Assembly: GCF_963668165.1 (NCBI RefSeq)
Contig: NZ_OY764212.1
Location: 496,001-560,000, forward strand
Reading direction: 5' to 3'
DNA: 64,000 nucleotides
Origin: Marispirochaeta sp.
Lineage (GTDB): Bacteria; Spirochaetota; Spirochaetia; JC444; Marispirochaetaceae
The position numbers were made by a program, and so were the translations under genes. The notes beneath the pieces were generated by a model. That model had not been told where the DNA came from, did not search any database, and saw only the letters and a program-made list of their open reading frames with translations. Within the stretch, counting starts at the first letter, position 1; each line of letters starts with the position of its first letter. Below are positions 1 through 7,501 of this stretch, piece after piece.

Positions 1-2
1 TT

Positions 3-1448
3 GACCTGGCGTCTCTTGCTTTCAATATTGAAAACATAAAGGTAGCCGGGGCACGGCAGCGACGGGAAGCAAAAGAGTCGTATCTGCAAAAGATGAATCC
101 CCTGGTGGACATGGTGGCAATGTCAACGGGCTCAAAATCATTGAAGGATTTTGCTAACCGAACCTACGATTATCAGAAAGCCAAGAATGACCGTTCCATA
201 ATAGAGGGAGCCCTCATTACCCTGGAAAACGAGACAGGGCACATCCTCTCCATGGTGGGCGGCTCGGATTTTGAAACGACCAAACTTAACCGTGCTGTGC
301 AGTCCAGACTTCAGCCCGGTTCTGCATTCAAACCCCTCTATTATTCCGCAGCCATATCTTCAGGAAAGTTTACCCCCGCCACCCGACTCTATGACGGCCC
401 CATTGTTTTCTGGAATGCCGACGGCACACCCTACGAACCTCAAAACTATTTGGGCGACTGGCAGGGTTCGGTGCTGCTGCGTGTTGCCCTGGCTACATCC
501 ATGAACGTTCCGTCCATCCAGGTATTGGACGGCGTCGGTTTCGATGCTGCCATTGAAAGGGCGTCGCGCCTGCTGGGGATGTACGACCAGCGAAATAACG
601 AGGATGTTTTTCCCCGCCGCTATCCTCTGGGCCTGGGCATTGTTTCGGTGGCACCGATCAACATGGCCCGGGCCTTTGCCACCTTTCCCAATGCAGGGAA
701 GGAGGTAATCCCTATCGGTATCACCTACATCCAGGACCGGCAGGGTAACATGGTGCTGGAACACGAGAAAGAACTCCTCAGTCAGCGTAAAGGCCGGGAT
801 ACAAGAATTCTTTCTCCCCAGGCCGCTTTTGTCATGGTAGACCTTCTGGAAAGCACTGTTGAGTTCGGTACCCTGGCCAACCGACGGCGCAACATCGGCG
901 GCTTTGACGGGATGCCCATGGCAGGAAAAACCGGGACAACGCAGAACTGGGGCGATGCCTGGACGGTTGGATTCTCCCCCTACATGACAACAGCAGTCTG
1001 GTTCGGTTTTGATATGCCCGGCAACAGCCTTGGGCGCTTAATAACCGGCGCCACTGCTGCCGGTCCCATATGGGCCCAATTCATGAAAGATGTCCATAAA
1101 GGACTCGAACCCAAGGCTTTCTTTAAACCTGATTCCGGTATTGTTACGGTACGGGTTTGCTCTGTATCCGGACAGCTGCCTACCCAGGAATGTAACGAAG
1201 GAATCATAGAAGAAATTTTCATAGCCGGCACGGAACCCCGTGAAGCCTGCGAAATTCACCAGTTCCGTCAACAGCGGGATGAAGTCCTGTTGAAGCATAT
1301 TCAGGACAACATGCTGATCCAGGATTTCTCCATACCCGACACTGAATTCCCCGAACTGACATCGCCGTTTGGTGATGATGATCAGCAGAAAGAACCGTTG
1401 TTTGACAATCCCGGATCATCGGAATCCTTTAACCCCCTACTCGATTAG
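3..1448 (+). CDS. Class A penicillin-binding protein, C-terminal part (5' end outside window)
   Basis: Transpeptidase half of a bifunctional peptidoglycan synthase that cross-links peptidoglycan on the outer face of the inner membrane. The reading frame is open to the first base of the window, so the gene begins upstream and its glycosyltransferase domain is not seen. The three penicillin-binding motifs are present: SxxK as SAFK at about base 321, SxN as SMN at about base 499, and KTGTT at about base 927. The tail after the KTG box contains two cysteine-containing segments and ends in an acidic, Pro/Ser-rich stretch, common in PBP1A-like proteins. The next gene follows after 10 bases and may be co-transcribed. 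The family is certain; the exact PBP1A, 1B or 1C class cannot be fixed without the N-terminus. Confidence 0.93.
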   Translation, partial: DLASLAFNIENIKVAGARQRREAKESYLQKMNPLVDMVAMSTGSKSLKDFANRTYDYQKAKNDRSIIEGALITLENETGHILSMVGGSDFETTKLNRAVQSRLQPGSAFKPLYYSAAISSGKFTPATRLYDGPIVFWNADGTPYEPQNYLGDWQGSVLLRVALATSMNVPSIQVLDGVGFDAAIERASRLLGMYDQRNNEDVFPRRYPLGLGIVSVAPINMARAFATFPNAGKEVIPIGITYIQDRQGNMVLEHEKELLSQRKGRDTRILSPQAAFVMVDLLESTVEFGTLANRRRNIGGFDGMPMAGKTGTTQNWGDAWTVGFSPYMTTAVWFGFDMPGNSLGRLITGATAAGPIWAQFMKDVHKGLEPKAFFKPDSGIVTVRVCSVSGQLPTQECNEGIIEEIFIAGTEPREACEIHQFRQQRDEVLLKHIQDNMLIQDFSIPDTEFPELTSPFGDDDQQKEPLFDNPGSSESFNPLLD

Positions 1449-1458
1449 GAGTCTGTAT

Positions 1459-1857
1459 ATGCAGATCAACATTAAAGAGATCAGCGTCAAGAACCGCATC
1501 CGAGTCAATCTCGGCAACCTGAATCAGCTTATGGAGAGCATTCGCCGTTATGGCCTGATGAACCCGATTACTGTTACGCCTAAATACGAACTGATTGCAG
1601 GACATCGGCGTCTTGAAGCGGTAAAGCGTCTTGGAATGCAAACCATTGAAGCTCGGATAGTGGATAACCTCAATGAAGCGGACAGACTTGAAATGGAGAT
1701 CGATGAAAACCTGCACCGGCGCCCTTTGAATCCCGACGAACTGTCCGACGGTTACACACGCCTGACAAAGCTCAGAAATCCCGGTTTCTTTCGCCGCTTA
1801 TGGCGCTCTATAAGCGGGTTCTTCAAGCGCCTGTTTAAATTCAAGGGACGACGTTAA
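1459..1857 (+). CDS. Small ParB N-terminal-domain protein with basic amphipathic tail
   Basis: A 132-residue protein made almost entirely of a ParB/Spo0J N-terminal domain; the GHRRLEA motif near residues 51-57 matches the conserved GxRRxxA box. The central DNA-binding helix-turn-helix domain and dimerization domain of true ParB are missing. Instead the last 25 residues are rich in Phe, Trp, Arg and Lys (FFRRLW, FFKRLFKFKGRR) and would form a basic amphipathic helix. The start at 1459 was preferred over an in-frame ATG at 1369 because it has AGGAG upstream and does not run into the penicillin-binding protein gene. A partner parA is not in the window. Function unknown; membrane or nucleic-acid attachment by the tail is an inference. 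Confidence 0.82.
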   Translation: MQINIKEISVKNRIRVNLGNLNQLMESIRRYGLMNPITVTPKYELIAGHRRLEAVKRLGMQTIEARIVDNLNEADRLEMEIDENLHRRPLNPDELSDGYTRLTKLRNPGFFRRLWRSISGFFKRLFKFKGRR

Positions 1858-3422
1858 AAATCCCAAATCTCGTGAAATGAATGGCTGTGATCGCAGTACC
1901 GGCATACAAACCGGTTACCCTTTGACCGGGAAAATTCGGGCTGTACGTTTTCAAACAACTCCGGCCGGGAAATGCAGTTTTCGTTTTTACAGGAAATCTC
2001 CTTAAATCCGTAGACCTTAGGCGGAATATGCAGACGGTACTTCTTCTGCACCCTGCTGTCGTCGATTATATTGAGGGTACACCCCGGGGCTATGGCCGCC
2101 AGCATCTTGAGCTGGCTCTCGTCGAAAGAGACAACATCCGGCAGGGAAACTATCCCTTTGAATATCTCGCTGTCATTTGTATGATACACCCCGTGGGATG
2201 AGCGGATATTGAATCCCATAATCCGCCGAATTTTGTCTATATGATCCCATATCTGTTTCAGGTCCCGTCCCCGGCCAATATGATCTATAACAATTCCCCG
2301 TTCTACAGGCTTTATACCTACCTTGTACTCAGGCTTTCTGCCGCTGCCCACCGAGGCTTCTTCAATAAACTCGTCAGACAGTTCTTCCAGCTGCCGCGCT
2401 TTTCCGGAGAAACCATCTCCAAGCTTTCCAGCTAAAAGAGCAATCTCAACAATTCGGGTAAAATAGCCATTAATTGACTGCTCATCCCAGGCATTCAGGG
2501 ATGTGTGATCAAGAAAACCTGGAATTGTCGGGTATTCCCGATGCCGGGGAAGCGGATGATAGAACTTTGTTCCCTCTTTCAGACGCTCCATGTGTTCCCA
2601 CCGGAAGGTAATCGCGTTACGCAGCATTGCAGCCTTCTCGCGGATTTCATCCCCCATCCGCTCAAGCTGGGGGCGGGTAAAGTACCAGATCTTCGCCGGA
2701 TTTCCGGTTTCAAGATATTCATCGATGGAAGCGAATTCTTTGACCTGAAAACCGTTATCCCGCATTCGCTCCACGTAGTAGGAGGGCATGGCCAGCTCTT
2801 CCGGTGCAACAAGGTCAACCTCTACATTCTTGAAAACCTTCAGACCGTCGACCTTGGAATGGACAGTCCGGCCATGAAAGAGGTCGCCCACAAGGACGAT
2901 ACGCAGGTGATCGCGGTTCCAATCCTGATGCTCAAGAAAGCTGAACTCATCCAGAAATTCCTGGGTCGGATGTTCGTGTTTTCCGTCTCCGGCGTTAATA
3001 AATACCGGCCTGGGTACAGAGATCCGTTCAGCGTAGGCTCCTATCTCATCATGAAGCCAGCGGCAGAGTCCTTCCTGCCGCGACCGGACAATAAACAGTG
3101 AACGATCACTGTAGCCGAAAAGCATTTTTATGGTATCGGTTATGCTTTCGTTTTTATTAAAGGAGGAGGTCGCCGTATTAAAATGGTTTACCTTGACTCC
3201 GTGAAACTGAGCTGCATTGGCAAAGGACTCTTTGGTTCGCGTACTGTCTTCCAGAAAAACAAGATAAACCCCCAGGTTTCTGTCGCCAATTTTGAACTCC
3301 GAGACATCTCCACCCGACCGGATACGCTTCTTGAGCTCCCTGGTCTTTTCGTACATATACAACTGCTCATCGATGGAAAAATCCTCTACCACCGATAAAC
3401 TGCGTCCTGAAAATACCGACAC
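1854..3422 (-). CDS. pyrBI: Aspartate carbamoyltransferase, fused catalytic-regulatory chain
   Basis: Condenses carbamoyl phosphate with aspartate, the committed step of pyrimidine synthesis. The N-terminal two-thirds is PyrB, with the carbamoyl-phosphate motif STRT (about residues 60-63), HPTQ (151-154) and PLPR (290-293). From about residue 368 the chain continues as PyrI, ending in a zinc site C-X4-C and C-X2-C (about 478, 483, 507, 510). Such PyrBI fusions are known in Treponema and Thermotoga. GTG at 3422 is preferred because AGGAGG lies five bases upstream; an in-frame TTG at 3437 would put that Shine-Dalgarno inside the gene. The stop overlaps the ParB-like gene's stop by four bases, convergently. 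Allosteric nucleotide control is expected from the regulatory part but not shown. Confidence 0.93.
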   Translation of the reverse strand: MSVFSGRSLSVVEDFSIDEQLYMYEKTRELKKRIRSGGDVSEFKIGDRNLGVYLVFLEDSTRTKESFANAAQFHGVKVNHFNTATSSFNKNESITDTIKMLFGYSDRSLFIVRSRQEGLCRWLHDEIGAYAERISVPRPVFINAGDGKHEHPTQEFLDEFSFLEHQDWNRDHLRIVLVGDLFHGRTVHSKVDGLKVFKNVEVDLVAPEELAMPSYYVERMRDNGFQVKEFASIDEYLETGNPAKIWYFTRPQLERMGDEIREKAAMLRNAITFRWEHMERLKEGTKFYHPLPRHREYPTIPGFLDHTSLNAWDEQSINGYFTRIVEIALLAGKLGDGFSGKARQLEELSDEFIEEASVGSGRKPEYKVGIKPVERGIVIDHIGRGRDLKQIWDHIDKIRRIMGFNIRSSHGVYHTNDSEIFKGIVSLPDVVSFDESQLKMLAAIAPGCTLNIIDDSRVQKKYRLHIPPKVYGFKEISCKNENCISRPELFENVQPEFSRSKGNRFVCRYCDHSHSFHEIWDF

Positions 3423-3444
3423 ACATGCCTCCTGCAAAATTTGT

Positions 3445-4986
3445 CTATTGTGAAACGGATTTTAAGGTTTCCGGATCAAGAACCAGCAGCTTTCCACTGT
3501 CCTGCACAAAAATTCTTCCATCCCGCAGGCTTATCCAGGTATCCGGGTTGACCGTTACGTCCGAAAGGGCCTGTAGTTTAAGTCCTGAATCAAAACGAGC
3601 TACCCGATACCCGCTGCTGTCAGCAATACCGTAGATATTACGACGGTCCACAAGCAGAAAGCTCAGAGGATACATATCGGTATCTCCCTGGGAAGTCATC
3701 TCGAAACTGGCCGAGTCTATGGTGACCAGCCGGACAGCCTTGTTTCCCCCGGTCTCACCGGCTACAACCAGATAGGAATCGCCCAGGATCAGGAGGTCCC
3801 GCGAACGAATCGTATTAATCCCTGAGCGTTTAGTGATTCGTCCGGTCCCGGATTCAGCGGAAATGAGCATTCTGAAGTTCTCTCTGCCGTCCACAAGGTA
3901 CAGAAAGGGAACCTCGGCAGGGGTGCCCGTCTTCTGCTCTTCAATGAGCCCCCTCTCATCGGAAGCAATCGCCTCACGTTCTTCCCGAATCCGGTCCACC
4001 CGCTCCTGTACTTTTTTTTCTGCCTGGGCGACCTCGTCTTTCTGTTTTTCAACTGACTGCTCCCGCTCCTCAAGAGACTCCTCCTGCCGGCGCAGGTTCT
4101 CCTCCGCTTCAGCTATCCCTTCTTCCTCGGCAGCACGTTCATCATCATCTTCGATAGCGGCCGCTTCTTCCTTGCGTCGTTCAAGCTCCTCCCGATCAGC
4201 CTGCAGCTGGTCCTCTTCAGCACTGATTTGGGACTCTTCCTCCTGGATCTTTTCCCGGGTAGTTTCAATCCGCTCCTGCTCTTCTTCAATCTCTTGTTCT
4301 TTGAGTTCGGTCATCTCCTTGCGTTCCGGGATACCCTTGTCTTCATCCTCCCGTAATTTTTCGACGACCGCGTCTTCAGTAAGGGCATCGGTATCAACCG
4401 CGCCGATGCCGCCGCTTAAAGGCAAGACCCTCAAGGGAAGCAGCATCTGGGTATTACCGGGCCACTGGGAGTAGACCGTCGCCAACCCGGCTTTATCAGG
4501 ATCCAGGGCCTCTATTACCCGCTCCTGATACCTGCTGCCGATATACGCCATGTCGCCCCGGTAAACGGCGTTATAGTAGGTGGCAAACTCGGCAAGAATC
4601 TCAGCATCGGAAAAGCTGTATTCAAAGGCCTCGGATAGATATGCTGCAAGGATTCTGCGCAAATTACGGATATGGTCGACCCGGGCCGATGGTTCCACTA
4701 TGAAGATGTCCGCGCTCAGCAGCTCAGCGTCTGCATCAAAGATACGCCGGATACGGTACTTGCCATCCACCAGAAATCCGTCACCCCTCCGGCCAAGCCC
4801 TGCCGCCAGGGACCGTCCGATCCCCAGGATCTGGGCCAGGGTATCTATTCTTTCATGGGGTCCTTCGTAGTTGACGAACTCGACAGTCCCGATATCGACG
4901 CTTTTCAGTTCGGTTTCGGATAGATCCTGAGCCAACAGGACCGGAACCATCAGAAGAACCAGCAGAATCCGGAAAAGACGTTTCAT
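3445..4986 (-). CDS. P83/100-family exported coiled-coil protein
   Basis: Belongs to the P83/100 family first known as a Borrelia antigen and largely confined to spirochaetes. A signal peptide covers about residues 1-20 (MKRLFRILLVLL..., cleaved near LLAQ). An N-terminal domain of about 180 residues follows, then a highly charged Glu/Arg/Lys coiled coil of roughly 150 residues, then a C-terminal domain of beta-rich repeats (VPFLYLVDG, LLILGDSYLVV, NIYGIADS) resembling a propeller. The start at 4986 has GGAGG upstream; an earlier in-frame ATG at 5019 would precede the signal peptide with a charged stretch. pyrBI lies only 22 bases downstream. The family's molecular function is unknown; an exported location is inferred. 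Confidence 0.88.
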   Translation of the reverse strand: MKRLFRILLVLLMVPVLLAQDLSETELKSVDIGTVEFVNYEGPHERIDTLAQILGIGRSLAAGLGRRGDGFLVDGKYRIRRIFDADAELLSADIFIVEPSARVDHIRNLRRILAAYLSEAFEYSFSDAEILAEFATYYNAVYRGDMAYIGSRYQERVIEALDPDKAGLATVYSQWPGNTQMLLPLRVLPLSGGIGAVDTDALTEDAVVEKLREDEDKGIPERKEMTELKEQEIEEEQERIETTREKIQEEESQISAEEDQLQADREELERRKEEAAAIEDDDERAAEEEGIAEAEENLRRQEESLEEREQSVEKQKDEVAQAEKKVQERVDRIREEREAIASDERGLIEEQKTGTPAEVPFLYLVDGRENFRMLISAESGTGRITKRSGINTIRSRDLLILGDSYLVVAGETGGNKAVRLVTIDSASFEMTSQGDTDMYPLSFLLVDRRNIYGIADSSGYRVARFDSGLKLQALSDVTVNPDTWISLRDGRIFVQDSGKLLVLDPETLKSVSQ

Positions 4987-5052
4987 ATCAACCTCCACAC
5001 ATGTTTCAGTATACGTCACAGGGCCGTTTTTGACAGCCCATTTCTTTTATCT

Positions 5053-6777
5053 TCAGGTACCGAATCTGAGTATCCTCAGGGCCCATTCACGGGATTCACG
5101 GTCCGTTGAGCGCCGGTAAACCTCTATGGCTGTCTCGTAGAGCGCACGGTCCGGGGCGGAGCCGTTGTACAGCAGGATCTCATGGAGTGCTTTCATGGCG
5201 GTTCTGGTGAAATCGGGACTTGTTTCAATGGTATTCTGTACAAGCAGAATTCCGGCGATAGTCCGTGAGGATTTACCGTCCGGGTCACTGCCTATACGTC
5301 CGAGTCCCCTGATTGCGGCGGCTCTATTGTCAGAAAACCACTCCTGGGAAGCAGCCAACCGCAGAGTATGCAGGGAAGCATAGGAGGCCTCCCGGGACAG
5401 AAGTTCCAGGGCCTTTTCGCGCAGATCCGGATAATCGTTAATTACCCTTCCTCCCTGCAGCAACGGCCTGTCAAAGGCTTCTGTCGCGATCATACGGGTA
5501 AAATCTCCATAGTAAGGGGGATAGCGCCGATTCCCTGGACCGCTTTCAGCAAGGACCTTTCGGATAATTGTCAGGGCCGTCTCCCGGCCTTCCCGGCCGC
5601 CGGATTCCATAAGAGCAGAAAGCAGCAGATAATCCGGCTCCTCTTTCCATGTCTCCCGCGGGCTTACGGAGCCAATAAAACGCCGGTTCCAGCGATTGCC
5701 CGGCTCACCACCGGGTCCGCTCCAGCCAGAAGGATCCCGGGGTTCAGTTTTCAGGGCATAAAGGTTCCAGTCTTCACCGCCGGCGATAATCCCTCCGGCA
5801 GATGAGAGTGCTGCTGTCTCTATTGGTGAAGGGATAGAGCCGTTTTCTGCCGGGCTGCCGCTTTTGGAAAAGATACTGACATCTCCTCCCTTACCAATCG
5901 CGGCAAAACCTCCTTGCAGTAAGAAAAGAGCTGCCGGGCGGGAAACAGCCCGAAGCGGCTGCATTTGAATATCTCCGTCGTGGTTCAGCAGCGTAAGATT
6001 CCCGGAAGAGTCCAAAGCGGCGATTCCTGCGGTGTTCTCTACCAGAAACAGGGTCCGGCTTTCCAGGCGGCTGCTCCAGAGCAGTGTACCCTGATGCGAA
6101 ACCTTTGCAATCGTCCCTTCGGCACTGGCGGCATACAGTGCGGAGTTCCCGGCGCAGATCGCCGTCTGATGTCCCGCCAGTCTGAACCTCCAGAGAAAGC
6201 GTCCCCAGGGAAGCCAGGCATTTAAGAAACCGGAACCGTCGGCGACTATTACCACTCCCCGGGAATCTATGATGGGCTGCCCTCCTGAGCCCGAGTTCAG
6301 CGTCTCCTGCCACAGAACGTCTCCGCGATGGTCCAGGGCAGTAAATATTCCCGACGCGTCAACACAAAAGACCCGGCCGTCGGCAGAGACCACCGGATCC
6401 GCGACCAGGGGGGCGGAAAAGCGGTAACGCCACAACTGCCCGCCGGCAGGATTTATGGCAGAAAGACCACTGCGCAGGGCAACATAGACGGTCCCGTCAA
6501 CACCGAGAGCATTGAATCCGACGGGAAGTCCGGGGAGATCGGAGCGAGAGAGAACCTTCCCATGCCGGTCTATTCTGTACAGATACCGGTCCTCAGAAGC
6601 CGCCAGAAGGTTTCCGTCCCTGTCTTCCAGGGGCCTGCCCGCGATCTTTCCCCCTGTAGGCAGCCTGAAAAGGGATTCAAGTTCAGCAGCTCCGGGGTCC
6701 AGGGCAAACAGGATATTACTGAAAAAGACAAGCAGAGGAAGCAGAATAATCCCGGGGCATGACCATCGGGTATTCAC
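5053..6777 (-). CDS. Exported beta-propeller (PQQ-like) and HEAT-repeat protein
   Basis: An N-terminal hydrophobic segment (GIILLPLLVFFSNILFA) looks like a signal peptide. The next 330 residues contain repeated blades with a DG-x-VY/LY pattern (DGNLLAASEDRYLYRID, DGTVYVA, GRVFCVD), typical of PQQ-type beta-propellers. The C-terminal 200 residues are helical and HEAT-like (ALELLSREASYASLHTLRLAAS, AAIRGLGRIG). Probably a cell-envelope scaffold; no catalytic residues were recognised. GTG at 6777 is preferred since it begins right after the upstream gene's stop; in-frame ATG (6819) and TTG (6825) starts would overlap that gene and put a Cys-containing extension before the signal peptide. Start uncertain. 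Confidence 0.75.
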   Translation of the reverse strand: MNTRWSCPGIILLPLLVFFSNILFALDPGAAELESLFRLPTGGKIAGRPLEDRDGNLLAASEDRYLYRIDRHGKVLSRSDLPGLPVGFNALGVDGTVYVALRSGLSAINPAGGQLWRYRFSAPLVADPVVSADGRVFCVDASGIFTALDHRGDVLWQETLNSGSGGQPIIDSRGVVIVADGSGFLNAWLPWGRFLWRFRLAGHQTAICAGNSALYAASAEGTIAKVSHQGTLLWSSRLESRTLFLVENTAGIAALDSSGNLTLLNHDGDIQMQPLRAVSRPAALFLLQGGFAAIGKGGDVSIFSKSGSPAENGSIPSPIETAALSSAGGIIAGGEDWNLYALKTEPRDPSGWSGPGGEPGNRWNRRFIGSVSPRETWKEEPDYLLLSALMESGGREGRETALTIIRKVLAESGPGNRRYPPYYGDFTRMIATEAFDRPLLQGGRVINDYPDLREKALELLSREASYASLHTLRLAASQEWFSDNRAAAIRGLGRIGSDPDGKSSRTIAGILLVQNTIETSPDFTRTAMKALHEILLYNGSAPDRALYETAIEVYRRSTDRESREWALRILRFGT

Positions 6778-6782
6778 GGCAA

Positions 6783-7493
6783 TCAACCTTTGTCCGGAGC
6801 ACGGCAGAAAGAAAAACATGGACAACCCCGGCAGACAGGCCGGGAACTGCAGTGCTTTTTACCATGAGCCACAATCAGGGCATGGTATTCCCCATAGAGT
6901 CCGGCCTCGCGGGGAAGACTGTTTTCGAAGATGGACTTCACATGTTCATATTTACCTATTTTTTGTTCTCCCGCAAGACGGGCATAGAAACGGCGGGTAT
7001 ACATATCCGCGATAAAGGAGGGATAATTATACGCGTAGAGCAGGATTGAATCTGCTGTTTCCGGGCCGATTCCTGAAACACTCAAAAGGAAATCCCGCTC
7101 GGGAACATCAATCCCGTTGCTGCCGGGTTTTCCGAACAGGATGTGAATAACACCTTTAAGCCGCCGGGCTTTCTGTCGAAAATATCCGCTGGGACGAATC
7201 AGGGCCTCAAGTTTTTCCACAGAACTATCTGCGATAGCCTCAGCCGAAAGAATACCATCCGCCTGCAAATTACCCAGGGCCTTTTCGACGTTTTTCCAAC
7301 TGGTGTTCTGGGTAAGAATTGCTCCTGTGCTTATTTCGATGCGGTCTTCTATGGCAAGGGGTATTCTGGAAGGAAAGAGGCGGTAGCCCCGGCTGTTGAA
7401 ACCGGGGCTGCCACGGCGTGAGAAAAGGGGCCACCACCCCTGGTAGCCGTACGCGTCTGACAGTATTTCATAAATATCAAAGACTGTCGGCAT
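6783..7493 (-). CDS. HhH-GPD base-excision DNA glycosylase (endonuclease III-like)
   Basis: Removes damaged bases from DNA. The helix-hairpin-helix is at residues about 136-155 (LLSVSGIGPETADSIL) and the catalytic aspartate is D163 in IADMYTRR. An iron-sulfur cluster site closes the protein with cysteines 215, 221, 224 and 230 (C-X5-C-X2-C-X5-C), close to the C-X6-C-X2-C-X5-C of endonuclease III. The lysine that gives endonuclease III its lyase activity is not evident before GIGPETA, so a monofunctional glycosylase of the 'endonuclease III-related' group is more likely. Eight bases separate it from ppdK upstream, suggesting co-transcription. The substrate cannot be read from the sequence. Confidence 0.88.
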   Translation of the reverse strand: MPTVFDIYEILSDAYGYQGWWPLFSRRGSPGFNSRGYRLFPSRIPLAIEDRIEISTGAILTQNTSWKNVEKALGNLQADGILSAEAIADSSVEKLEALIRPSGYFRQKARRLKGVIHILFGKPGSNGIDVPERDFLLSVSGIGPETADSILLYAYNYPSFIADMYTRRFYARLAGEQKIGKYEHVKSIFENSLPREAGLYGEYHALIVAHGKKHCSSRPVCRGCPCFSFCRAPDKG

Positions 7494-7501
7494 TCGCAGA
7501 A

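Noticed and set aside
3833-4474. Long Ser-rich open frame on the plus strand
   Set aside because: It is the reverse complement of the Glu/Arg-rich coiled coil of the P83/100 gene; composition explains it.
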